Assembly (NCBI GenBank): GCA_011620595.1 | Contig: WOYX01000037.1 | Coordinates: 8,304 to 72,303 of the forward strand | Origin: Bacteroidales bacterium | Lineage (GTDB): Bacteria > Bacteroidota > Bacteroidia > Bacteroidales > VadinHA17 | Direction: 5' to 3' | DNA length: 64,000 nucleotides | In this document: piece by piece, positions 47,619 through 56,287 of the stretch | Numbering within the stretch: the first letter of the stretch is position 1 | How the letters are laid out: every line of letters begins with the position of its first letter | The notes under the pieces: generated by a model | Database searches by the model: none | What the model saw: only the letters and a program-made list of their open reading frames with translations | What the model was told of the DNA's origin: nothing | Position numbers and translations under genes: made by a program

Positions 47619-47626
47619 TACCTTTG
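47619..47626 (+). promoter_or_regulatory. -7 promoter element of the B12 operon
   Basis: TACCTTTG is a perfect TAnnTTTG element. It lies eight bases before the riboswitch, so the transcript should begin almost exactly at its 5' end. No exact -33 TTTG is found at the right distance. Confidence 0.6.
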
Positions 47627-47633
47627 TTTCATT

Positions 47634-47822
47634 CTGGTGCTGCCGGTTTTTTCCGGCAGTGAAAAGGGAACCCTGTTTGAATCAGGGACAGTACCCGCTG
47701 CTGTGAAGCCTGTTCCGCCGTTTGCGGATCATTACAGCCGGAATTCCCGCCACTGTCTGCCAGCTGGCGGACGGGAAGGCCCGGTGAGTAGGGATAAGTC
47801 AGAAGACCTGCCAGAATGTGTC
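47634..47822 (+). promoter_or_regulatory. Cobalamin riboswitch
   Basis: The segment shows the conserved cobalamin aptamer pieces in order: GTGCTGCCGG...CCGGCAG (first stem), GAAAAGGGAA, AATCAGGGACAGTACCCGC, GCTGTGA, GCCACTGTCTGCC, and the B12-box-like AGTCAGAAGACCTGCC (47797-47812). Binding of adenosylcobalamin or related corrinoids normally shuts off expression, here of the B12 uptake operon that starts 31 bases downstream. The closing bases mask the early part of the btuB frame, which supports the ATG at 47854. Confidence 0.93.
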
Positions 47823-47853
47823 CTGTAACAGGGAGCTTTCGGGAATAAAAGTT

Positions 47854-49848
47854 ATGTTCAAAAGGTCATCTGCCTATATTATCCCATTTAAGGTGAGCCG
47901 CAATGCTCTGCATGCTGCACTGCTGTCACTGTTAATTTTCGTGTCACCGCAGACCGGAGCGCAGGATATGTTCAACGAAGATACCGTTACCATCACTGCT
48001 GTAACTGTGACTGCCACTGCCTCGGAAAGGCAGACACCCTACACCGTTTTTGTGATTGATTCTGCCATTATGGCCGGCCATATGGAAAGTGATCTTGCAT
48101 CACTGCTGATGTATGCCACTCCCCTGGCAGTAAAGCGTTACGGAAATCATGGTCTTGCTTCAGTATCGGTAAGAGGATTGCCCGGCAGTCATACAACGGT
48201 GAAATGGCATGGACTGACAGTCAATGCTGCAGGCAACGGATACACTGACTTTGCTCTCATCCCGCTACATGCAGCTTCATCGGTGAAGATCACCCAGGGT
48301 GGCTATGACCTGAGCGATATCTCGGGATCCATCGGAGGTAAGGTGGAACTCTCCTCAGAGCCTCTCTTTCAGACAGGGCAATATGGCTCAGTTGCGGCAG
48401 GTACAGGCAGCTACAGTGACTACACTGCTTCGGCAGTCACAGGCTCAGGCAGTGAGTCCGTCTCTGCAAGGATGAGCCTGTGGGGCGAAAAGGCGAGGAA
48501 TGATTTTCTCTTTATAAACGGTAATGCCCCGGAAGGCGCAACGGAGGAGAGAAGGGTCAACTCATCTTGTGTCTCGGGAGGCGCAGCAACAGACCTGGCA
48601 TACAGATCCGGCAGCTCCACCGTCGCTGCACACCTCTGGTACAGCAACTCGGAGCGTGAACTTCCGGGCCCGGTGACCACGGTTCAGCAGAATTTTGGCG
48701 AGCGGCAAAGTGACAGGTCACTGCGCAGTGTGATCAGCTACTCCCTGGAGAAGGAAAAGATCACGGCGAGGGTAACTGCCGGAGGAACCTCTGATGTAAA
48801 TCTCTATTATCATGAGAATCCGGAATACAACGGCGACAACAGGTCGTCACTCCTCATGCTCAGGGCCGGTATTGCATATCGCCTGAACGGAAAAGCCGAA
48901 TTCGGAATCAATGCCGGAAATGAGTACCAGAGTGCACGGTCACTTAGCTACTCAGACACCGAACGAAGGAATGTATTTTCAACTTCTCTCTCCGCCAGGT
49001 TCAATCCGGGTACAAGAGTTAGACTGCTGCTCCAGGCACGGCAGATGATAGTCACAGGCATGGTCATAAAGCCCGAGTTTACGGCCGGAGCTGCAGTGAC
49101 GCTCTCACCGGACGGCGCCCACCTGCTGAAAGCCAGCATAAGCCGCACGGCCAGGCTGCCATGCCTCAACGACCTCTATTGGGTGCCCGGCGGCAACAGC
49201 AGCCTGAGACATGAAAATGCTACAGGAGGTGAGGCATCATACTCTTATGTAAGTGTGACTTCGTCAGGATTGAAGAACAGTATTGATCTTGCACTCCACG
49301 CCAAACGGGTAAATGATATGATACAATGGATCCCGGGAGTGACCGGAATATGGAGCGCCGAAAACGTTCGCAGTGTAAATGTGTACGGACTGGAGGGAAG
49401 ACTGGGCTCTGAAATGCCTTTTAATGAGCTGGTAATATCTTCTTATCTGAACTATGGCTTCACCCGCAGTGTGATCGCCGCCTCTGAGATACCCAATGAC
49501 AGGGCTGTGGGAAGCCAGCTGATATATGTGCCCGGTAATCTGCTTAACCTGAATCTCGGCCTGCGCTGGAAGATGATGAGGGCAGGAGTGACAGCACTGT
49601 ATCAGGACAGGAGGTATACCACATCGGACAACAGTGAATGGCTTCCCCCGTCATTTATTGCTGATGCAAAGGTGGGAGCAGTGCTGCCCGCCGGAAAGAC
49701 AAAAATCGGAATAGAGCTTGATACAAAAAATATCTTCAACAGCTCTGCGGAAAGCGTTCGCAATTACCCGATGCCGCTCCGTACCTTCAACCTCAGACTA
49801 ACCATAAATTTTACCAGTAAAAACAAGAAAAATGAAGAACAAGATTAA
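47854..49848 (+). CDS. btuB: TonB-dependent vitamin B12 receptor
   Basis: The 664-residue protein has a signal peptide ending near TGAQD, a TonB-box-like DTVTITAVTVTATA, a plug domain (about 50-165, VSVRGLPGSHTTVKWHGL) and a 22-strand-type barrel ending in an aromatic residue pattern (TFNLRLTINF). The riboswitch and downstream btuG/btuFCD genes identify the substrate as cobalamin or another corrinoid. It has no N-terminal carboxypeptidase-like extension. Its last 17 bases overlap btuG. Confidence 0.93.
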   Translation: MFKRSSAYIIPFKVSRNALHAALLSLLIFVSPQTGAQDMFNEDTVTITAVTVTATASERQTPYTVFVIDSAIMAGHMESDLASLLMYATPLAVKRYGNHGLASVSVRGLPGSHTTVKWHGLTVNAAGNGYTDFALIPLHAASSVKITQGGYDLSDISGSIGGKVELSSEPLFQTGQYGSVAAGTGSYSDYTASAVTGSGSESVSARMSLWGEKARNDFLFINGNAPEGATEERRVNSSCVSGGAATDLAYRSGSSTVAAHLWYSNSERELPGPVTTVQQNFGERQSDRSLRSVISYSLEKEKITARVTAGGTSDVNLYYHENPEYNGDNRSSLLMLRAGIAYRLNGKAEFGINAGNEYQSARSLSYSDTERRNVFSTSLSARFNPGTRVRLLLQARQMIVTGMVIKPEFTAGAAVTLSPDGAHLLKASISRTARLPCLNDLYWVPGGNSSLRHENATGGEASYSYVSVTSSGLKNSIDLALHAKRVNDMIQWIPGVTGIWSAENVRSVNVYGLEGRLGSEMPFNELVISSYLNYGFTRSVIAASEIPNDRAVGSQLIYVPGNLLNLNLGLRWKMMRAGVTALYQDRRYTTSDNSEWLPPSFIADAKVGAVLPAGKTKIGIELDTKNIFNSSAESVRNYPMPLRTFNLRLTINFTSKNKKNEEQD

Positions 49849-50860
49849 GTTACTGGCCTTCCTGGTGCCGATAATGTTCATCTCCTGTGAGAGAAACAAT
49901 GCTGAGCCAGATCTCTTCCCGCAGGGAGAAGGAATGTTTATTCTTAATGAGGGCAATTTCATGGCCGGTAACGGAACGGTCTCCTTTTACAGCCTGGAGA
50001 CGGGAGAGATATACAACGAGCTCTTCAAAACAAGGAACAGCAGGCCCCTGGGTGATGTTCCCACCTTCATTGCAACAGACGGCACCATAGGATACATCAT
50101 CGTTAATTATTCAGGTACACTGGAGGCGGTTGACATGCTTACCATGGAGAGTCTCGGGACGGTTACCGGGCTCAGCTCTCCCCGGCAGATGGCAATCAGC
50201 GGGCGCAGAGCCTATGTCACCTCCATTGCCTCCGAAGAGCTGACCGTCATTGATCTTGATCTTCTTGAGGTGACTGGTTATATTGATATCGGCTGCACCA
50301 GCGAGGCAATAGTTATCTCTGACGGAGTACTTTTCGTGTCAAACTGGGTTGCCGGTGACCGGATTGTGGTTGTCGATCTCGAAACCGAAGATATCATTGG
50401 CTCCGTAACGGCAGGAACCGAGCCGGAGAGCATGGTGCTGGACAAAAACGGCAAGCTCTGGGTACTCTGCACCGGCGGATATATGCAGGATCTTCCAAAA
50501 TTAGTGAGGATAAACAGCGTTACCTATGAGAAGGAGAGTGAAATGATCTTTGGTTCCGTGTCCGATTATCCTGCGTCGCTGACCATAAACAGTACCGGTG
50601 ATACCCTCTACTGGCTCCATGAAGGCATCAGGAGGATGCCGGTCAGCGCGGTCTCACTGCCCGGTGAAGCTTTCATAGAGCCGGGGGAGAGGCTGTTCTA
50701 TGATCTTGGGACTGGACCCGGAGGGCGGGTTTTTGTCACAGATGCTATTGATTACCAGCAGAAGGGCGACCTGCTGATTTACAACAGACGAGGGGAACTT
50801 GAAGATATTGAAAGGGCCGGAATCATTCCCGGTTTCATGCTCTTCATGACGGAGTGGTAA
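49832..50860 (+). CDS. btuG: BtuG-like surface B12-binding lipoprotein
   Basis: The 342-residue protein has a lipobox (Cys19) and a YncE/DUF5074-type beta-propeller with repeated hydrophobic blades (for example GMFILNEGNFMAGNGTVSFY and AVDMLTMESLGTVTGL). BtuG of Bacteroides is an outer-surface lipoprotein of this fold and size that binds B12 very tightly and caps BtuB. Its position overlapping btuB in a riboswitch operon makes the same role very likely. Sequence closeness to the experimentally studied BtuG has not been measured. Confidence 0.85.
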   Translation: MKNKIKLLAFLVPIMFISCERNNAEPDLFPQGEGMFILNEGNFMAGNGTVSFYSLETGEIYNELFKTRNSRPLGDVPTFIATDGTIGYIIVNYSGTLEAVDMLTMESLGTVTGLSSPRQMAISGRRAYVTSIASEELTVIDLDLLEVTGYIDIGCTSEAIVISDGVLFVSNWVAGDRIVVVDLETEDIIGSVTAGTEPESMVLDKNGKLWVLCTGGYMQDLPKLVRINSVTYEKESEMIFGSVSDYPASLTINSTGDTLYWLHEGIRRMPVSAVSLPGEAFIEPGERLFYDLGTGPGGRVFVTDAIDYQQKGDLLIYNRRGELEDIERAGIIPGFMLFMTEW

Positions 50861-50895
50861 GTTTTTGACTATTTTTGGTGGCACAATAGAACAGA

Positions 50896-53070
50896 TTGAA
50901 GGAAAGAGTATTCATAGCAGCGTTGTTACTATTCTCCTCTTTTGCGCTGAAGGGTCAGATGGAATTCCCTGTTGGCAGTGCACTCTTTCCCGACATACCT
51001 GACTGGCATGAAATATCTGTTGATCCCCTGGAGGTGGAGATATTGCGGTCACTTGACCAGCCAAAGGACCAGCCCTACAGGTTTGCCATTCCGGTACCTG
51101 TGGAGTTGACTCCGGAGAATGCGGGTTTTATTGTTCATAGGGGCAACGAGACTGTCTGGGTTATGCCTCTCTCATCAAAGGGAGCCCTGTCGCTCAATCT
51201 TATCCTGTCACCTTATAGACTTCCCGGGGGATCATATATCTATATTTATGACCGTGAACGGCGGGTGGTCAGGGGGGCATTTACGGCAGAGAGTGGTGCG
51301 GGCAGGCTTAGTATGCCGGTGATGCCTCTTCCGGGTGACAGCATGGTTATGGAGTGTCATTTCCCCGGCAGGTCAATTCCTGCCGGTGCCATAGGAATTA
51401 AGCAGGTGGCGCATGACTTTGCGGGCTTCTTTGAGCTGGATGATGCCAAGGATGTCTATTTCGGTCGGTCAGGAAGCTGCGAGACGGATCTCAACTGTTC
51501 CACGAATACCACATACCTGACCGCCTCACGGTCGGTAGTGCGCCTCCTGGTAGGTGGTGCGGAGCTCTGTACGGGTGTGATGGTCAACAACACGGGAAGT
51601 GAGTACAAAGCCTATGTGCTCACCGCCAACCACTGTATAGACACCCCCACCCTGGCAGATGAAACGGTATTCGTTTTCAACTATATCAGCCCCTGGTGTG
51701 ACGGTCCTGACGTGACAGGTGCACACTCCCTGACGGGTTCTATACTGCGTGCCACGAATCCTGATGTTGACTTCACCCTGGTGGAGCTGCTGCAGTTTCC
51801 TCCGCTGGTTTACAGGCCCTGGCTTGCCGGCTGGGACATAACCACCTCGGTCCCCTCAAGCACCTTTACCCTTCACCACCCTGAGGGTGATGTCATGAAG
51901 ATTACCATTGATGACAACAGTCCGATAACTGACTCTTATCCTGCCCCAGGATATGCCATCAACAGTTTCTGGCGCATTCTCAGATGGGAGCTGGGAGCAA
52001 CGGAGCCCGGCTCATCGGGCGGGCCCCTCTTTGACGAGAACGCCAGGGTGCGGGGGACTCTCACCGGCGGAAGTGCCACATGTGCAGAACCGACAAATGA
52101 CTTTTATGTCAAGATCAGCCGCATGTTCAATATCACCACCATCACCTCCACCCATCTCAGGCCCTGGCTCGATCCCGTCTCATCAGGTGCCACCGTAGCC
52201 GGGGGACGCGATCCCTATGCCTACAACCTGTCTCTTGCTGACACGCTCACTAATATGCCTCTCTCTGACCCCGGAACTGCCGATGCATTTGTCTCACCCG
52301 GTTGGGGATACTCAACCGGCAACAACTCTGACGGCCTGAGGAGATATGCTGAATATTTCCCCTTTATCGGAACAGGTGAGATAGCATGGGTACAGATGAA
52401 GGTGGCTGCGGTTTCCTATCTGTCGTCCATTGACTCGCTACGTGTTTTTGTCTGGAACGGCGGTGTCATTCCCGGAGCACTTCTGGCCTCACGCATGATC
52501 CGCTTGAAAGAGGTGAAGGCCAATGCAGAGCTGCAGATCGATTTCGGGCGGACGGTAAAGGTCACCGGACCCTATTACATAGGTTATGAAGTATACTACA
52601 GGAGCAGCATGATGCTGCCGCAGCCTCAGTTCGCCGTGAAACATTCAGATCCGTGGCCTCTCGACTCAGGCAACACGGCGTGGTTCAACAACGGAACCTC
52701 CTGGCTGCCATTCACACAGCATCCCACATTCCCGAAGTCAGTATCACTGGGCATCAGGGTTGTAATGGTTGACAATACAATCCTTAACGATATTGGGAAT
52801 CCCGAACAGGAGATATCCCCTCTGAAAGTCTTTCCAAACCCGTTCACCTCCGACATCTGTTTCGAGCTTGAGGGGAGAGGCGTGACTGAGACCTCGCTAA
52901 GCCTGTGGGACAACTCGGGGAGGGTTGTCTACGCCGGAGAATACCGTAATATCTTCCCGGGGCTCCTTCCCGTGGAGCTGCCCTGGCTCGCCGCCGGCAT
53001 ATATCACTATAGTCTCAGGAATGATACGGTTCTTCATACCGGCACACTGATAAAGGCCGATTCCAGGTAA
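50896..53070 (+). CDS. T9SS-exported trypsin-like (lysyl endopeptidase-type) protease
   Basis: The 724-residue protein starts at TTG (no ATG is available before the signal peptide MKERVFIAALLLFSSFALKGQ). A propeptide-like region (20-200) precedes an S1-fold domain with the triad His in LTANHCID, Asp in NPDVDFTLVEL and Ser in EPGSSGGPLF; paired Cys residues are frequent, as in lysyl endopeptidases. The end (from about 645: LKVFPNPFTSDICFE...WLAAGIYHYSL) is a type A T9SS sorting domain, so the enzyme should reach the cell surface. It sits inside the B12 operon between btuG and btuF, sharing a base with the next gene. Confidence 0.88.
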   Translation: MKERVFIAALLLFSSFALKGQMEFPVGSALFPDIPDWHEISVDPLEVEILRSLDQPKDQPYRFAIPVPVELTPENAGFIVHRGNETVWVMPLSSKGALSLNLILSPYRLPGGSYIYIYDRERRVVRGAFTAESGAGRLSMPVMPLPGDSMVMECHFPGRSIPAGAIGIKQVAHDFAGFFELDDAKDVYFGRSGSCETDLNCSTNTTYLTASRSVVRLLVGGAELCTGVMVNNTGSEYKAYVLTANHCIDTPTLADETVFVFNYISPWCDGPDVTGAHSLTGSILRATNPDVDFTLVELLQFPPLVYRPWLAGWDITTSVPSSTFTLHHPEGDVMKITIDDNSPITDSYPAPGYAINSFWRILRWELGATEPGSSGGPLFDENARVRGTLTGGSATCAEPTNDFYVKISRMFNITTITSTHLRPWLDPVSSGATVAGGRDPYAYNLSLADTLTNMPLSDPGTADAFVSPGWGYSTGNNSDGLRRYAEYFPFIGTGEIAWVQMKVAAVSYLSSIDSLRVFVWNGGVIPGALLASRMIRLKEVKANAELQIDFGRTVKVTGPYYIGYEVYYRSSMMLPQPQFAVKHSDPWPLDSGNTAWFNNGTSWLPFTQHPTFPKSVSLGIRVVMVDNTILNDIGNPEQEISPLKVFPNPFTSDICFELEGRGVTETSLSLWDNSGRVVYAGEYRNIFPGLLPVELPWLAAGIYHYSLRNDTVLHTGTLIKADSR

Positions 53071-54203
53071 TGAAAGTTTTTTATTTCATCACAATATTGG
53101 CACTGATCCTCTGTTCATGCCGCAACGGCAGTGAAAACAGGGAAAAGCAGAACGTCGGTCTCACTCCTGCCTCTTCCAGGCTTATAATTGAAGAGAAGGA
53201 TAATTATTACAGGGTGGTGATCAGGGATCCGTGGCAGAATACCCGGGGGACTGAGCTTGAATATTTTCTCCTGCCACGCGGAGAGACCAATCCCGGCACT
53301 CTTGATGAGAGCAGGGTGATTCATGTGCCAGTTGAGAGGATGATCTGCATGTCAACCACTCATGTTGCCATGCTCTCGGCGCTTGGTGCCACTGATCTGC
53401 TGGCAGGTGTTTCCGGTCCCAACCTGCTGTATGATACTCTGATCCGTAAAGCTGTCGCCAGCGGGTCAGTCCGTGATGTCGGATACGAGGGAAACCTCAA
53501 CAATGAACTGATTGTTGCCCTTAAACCGGACCTGGTGATGGCCTATGGTGTTGCGGATCCCTCGTCGGGTCAGCTGGGCAAGCTCTCATCGCTTGGTATC
53601 AGGGTGATCTACAATGCAGATTACCTGGAGGAGCATCCGCTTTCACGTGCCGCCTGGATAAGGCTCTTTGGCTTGCTGACAGGCCGGAAGGAGAAGGCTG
53701 ACAGTCTCTTTGCCGAAGTGTCGTTGCGATACAGCGATCTCGCAGCAAGGGTCAGGAAGAGTGCAGGTCAACGGCCTGCCGTGCTCCTGGGCGCACCGTG
53801 GGAAGATGTATGGTATGTGTCACCTGCCAACTCATACACCGGAAGGCTGATTGAAGATGCCGGAGGTGACTATCTCTTCTCTGACCTGACTGAAGCCAAT
53901 TCGGTTCCCTTTTCAGTGGAAGCTGTGTTCAGGCGTGCCGCTGATGCTGATGTCTGGATAAATCCCGGTACCGCGGAGAGCCTTGAGGAGATCAGCGTTG
54001 CTGACCATCGTCTCAGCCGCCTGCCGGTATGCCGCGAAGGGGGGGTATGGAACAACAGGAAAAGGATAACACCTGCAGGAGGTAATGACTACTGGGAGAC
54101 GGCCGTGGTGCGTCCTGATATCCTGCTAATGGATATGGTCGCTATCCTGCATCCTGAGATGCTTCCCGGCTACACGCACTATTTCTACAGGAGGCTGGAA
54201 TGA
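53070..54203 (+). CDS. btuF: B12 ABC transporter substrate-binding lipoprotein
   Basis: The 377-residue protein has a lipobox-like ILCSC (Cys17) and a class III periplasmic-binding fold (FecB/BtuF type): RMICMSTTHVAMLSALGATDLLAGVSG, IVALKPDLVMAYG and a long joining helix. It hands the corrinoid to the inner-membrane transporter. Members of this family also bind haem or siderophores, but the riboswitch and BtuB/BtuG neighbours point to B12. Its start overlaps the protease stop by one base and its end overlaps btuC by four. Confidence 0.9.
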   Translation: MKVFYFITILALILCSCRNGSENREKQNVGLTPASSRLIIEEKDNYYRVVIRDPWQNTRGTELEYFLLPRGETNPGTLDESRVIHVPVERMICMSTTHVAMLSALGATDLLAGVSGPNLLYDTLIRKAVASGSVRDVGYEGNLNNELIVALKPDLVMAYGVADPSSGQLGKLSSLGIRVIYNADYLEEHPLSRAAWIRLFGLLTGRKEKADSLFAEVSLRYSDLAARVRKSAGQRPAVLLGAPWEDVWYVSPANSYTGRLIEDAGGDYLFSDLTEANSVPFSVEAVFRRAADADVWINPGTAESLEEISVADHRLSRLPVCREGGVWNNRKRITPAGGNDYWETAVVRPDILLMDMVAILHPEMLPGYTHYFYRRLE

Positions 54204-55240
54204 GAGATCGGTTACCATCCCTGAAGCTTTCACTGACGATGACCGGGTTGTTGCTGGTCACCCTGCTGCTCTTCTGTGCCGATATTCTGTTTGGAGGAAC
54301 ACCAATTGAGGCTGCGGATGTTGTGAGGGCTCTTTTTGGAGCCGGGTCACCGGAGAGCGAGATAATAGTAATGGAGTTTCGCCTTCCCAGGGCCCTCACG
54401 GCAGTCATCGCCGGGGCAGCACTCTCTGTCAGCGGGCTGCTAATGCAGACTCTCTTCCGCAATCCTCTTGCCGGTCCCGATGTGCTGGGCATAAGCTCCG
54501 GCGCCGGCCTCGGCGTAGCACTCACAGTACTTACTCTCTCACCTCTGTTTGCCTTCTCTGCCGACAGCCCTCTGCAGGGATGGAGCATGATCCTTGCAGC
54601 CTGGGCCGGCGCCGGGATGGTGATGGTGATCATCATGGCGGTCTCTTCCCGCATGCGTGACATAATGACAGTGCTGATCGTTGGTCTGATGCTTGCCAGT
54701 GCCATCTCTGCCGTGGTGAGCCTGATGCAGTATTTCAGCAATGAGGCGATGCTAAGGACATACGTGATATGGACTATGGGCAACCTGGGCAATATTTCAT
54801 GGCAGCAGCTCAGGGCCCTGACCATTGCTGCGCTGGCAGGCATGATGCTGGCCTTTGTGATGGTTAAGTCTCTGAATGCAATGCTGATGGGAGACACCTT
54901 CTCGCGCACCGTTGGCGTACCTATGCGAAGCACGAGGCTGATACTTCTTGCTGCAGCAAGCATTCTGGCCGGCAGCGTAACAGCATTCTGCGGTCCTCTG
55001 GCCTTTATAGGGGTAGCAGTGCCTCATGTGGCACGACTGTTTTTCAGAACCACCGATCACCGCACTCTCATGCCCGGTACGGCAATCTGCGGTGCTGCGA
55101 TACTGCTGGCGAGCGACCTCATCTCCACGGTGCCAGGTGGCGGACACATCATTCCGGTAAACACTGTCACATCACTGATCGGGATACCTGTGGTGCTGTG
55201 GATAATACTCGGCAAAAACGCAATGGGAGGGAGGAGATGA
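54200..55240 (+). CDS. btuC: B12 ABC transporter permease
   Basis: The 346-residue FecCD/BtuC-type permease has about ten membrane helices and the typical stretches FRLPRALTAVIAGAALSVSG, QTLFRNPLAGPDVLGISSGA and AFIGVAVPHVARLF (ATPase coupling loop). It forms the inner-membrane channel for the corrinoid. It is translationally coupled on both sides by ATGA overlaps. Confidence 0.93.
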   Translation: MRDRLPSLKLSLTMTGLLLVTLLLFCADILFGGTPIEAADVVRALFGAGSPESEIIVMEFRLPRALTAVIAGAALSVSGLLMQTLFRNPLAGPDVLGISSGAGLGVALTVLTLSPLFAFSADSPLQGWSMILAAWAGAGMVMVIIMAVSSRMRDIMTVLIVGLMLASAISAVVSLMQYFSNEAMLRTYVIWTMGNLGNISWQQLRALTIAALAGMMLAFVMVKSLNAMLMGDTFSRTVGVPMRSTRLILLAAASILAGSVTAFCGPLAFIGVAVPHVARLFFRTTDHRTLMPGTAICGAAILLASDLISTVPGGGHIIPVNTVTSLIGIPVVLWIILGKNAMGGRR

Positions 55241-56244
55241 GGGAAAAAGGCGCCGCGCTTGCAGAGACAGCAGATCTGACGATAGGCTACTCGTCGCGCC
55301 GCCGGTGCGTCAGGGTCATGGAGCATCTCTCCGTCAGTGCAGGGGCAGGAGAACTCGTGGCACTCATAGGCCGTAACGGTGCCGGCAAGAGCACACTTCT
55401 GAGGACCCTGGTATCACTCCAGCCTCCGATTGAGGGAACCATCCGGCTGAACGGAAGAGACCTGCAGACCATCGGCAGCACCCTACTGCCAAGGATAGTC
55501 AGCTTCACCTCCACGGAGCCGGTGGCTGAACGGAATATTACTGTACGCGAGGCTGTGTCACTGGGACGGTTCCCCTATACCAACTGGATAGGTACCATGA
55601 CGGCCGCTGACAGAAGGGCGGTTGACCTTGCTCTTGAAGATACCGGCATGCTGGCGTTTGCCGGTCGCAGGCTCGACAGCATTTCCGACGGCGAGAGACA
55701 GAGAACACTCATAGCACGGTCGCTGGCACAGGATACAGATTTGCTGGTCATGGATGAGCCGACCGCATTTCTTGATCTGCCTTCGCGATATAGCATCGTA
55801 AGCCTGCTGAGAAAACTGACCAGGGAGAAGGGAAAATGCGTTGTCTATTCTACCCATGACCTCGATACAGCACTCAACGAGGCTGACAGGATATGGCTTA
55901 TGCACGGTGACGGTATCACCGAAGGCGCCCCGGAGGACCTGATACTGTCGGGCACCATAGCTCATGCCTTTGAGAGCCCCCTGCTCTCCTTCAGCAGCAA
56001 GGAAGGCACCTTCAGCTTTGTAAGAGGAAAGAGGAGCGGCATAGCACTCGAGGGCGACCCTCCCGCCCTCAGCCTGACTGAAAAAGCTCTGGGCAGATGC
56101 GGATACACCGTCGATCAGAAGGCTTCTGTGAAGATTATGGTGAAGAGAGAGAAGGAAGGATGGCAATGGACACTTACAGAAGGCTCAGAAATAAGATGTT
56201 ATTATACATTATATGATCTGATGGTTCACCTGTCTGAAGAGTGA
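55237..56244 (+). CDS. btuD: B12 ABC transporter ATPase
   Basis: The 335-residue protein has Walker A GRNGAGKST (residues 45-53), a Q-loop, signature ISDGERQR, Walker B LLVMDEPTAFLD and the STHD switch His. It energises BtuC. The ABC domain ends near residue 245; about 90 further residues form an extra domain not found in E. coli BtuD. The ATG at 55237 overlaps the btuC stop and is preferred over an upstream in-frame start inside btuC. Confidence 0.93.
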   Translation: MREKGAALAETADLTIGYSSRRRCVRVMEHLSVSAGAGELVALIGRNGAGKSTLLRTLVSLQPPIEGTIRLNGRDLQTIGSTLLPRIVSFTSTEPVAERNITVREAVSLGRFPYTNWIGTMTAADRRAVDLALEDTGMLAFAGRRLDSISDGERQRTLIARSLAQDTDLLVMDEPTAFLDLPSRYSIVSLLRKLTREKGKCVVYSTHDLDTALNEADRIWLMHGDGITEGAPEDLILSGTIAHAFESPLLSFSSKEGTFSFVRGKRSGIALEGDPPALSLTEKALGRCGYTVDQKASVKIMVKREKEGWQWTLTEGSEIRCYYTLYDLMVHLSEE

Positions 56245-56287
56245 TGCACTTATCATTTCCGATGACTCACCTGCCTGAAAATCGGTC

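Noticed and set aside
47818..47853. In-frame start upstream of btuB
   Set aside because: It lies in the 3' end of the cobalamin riboswitch; the ATG at 47854 gives the proper signal peptide.
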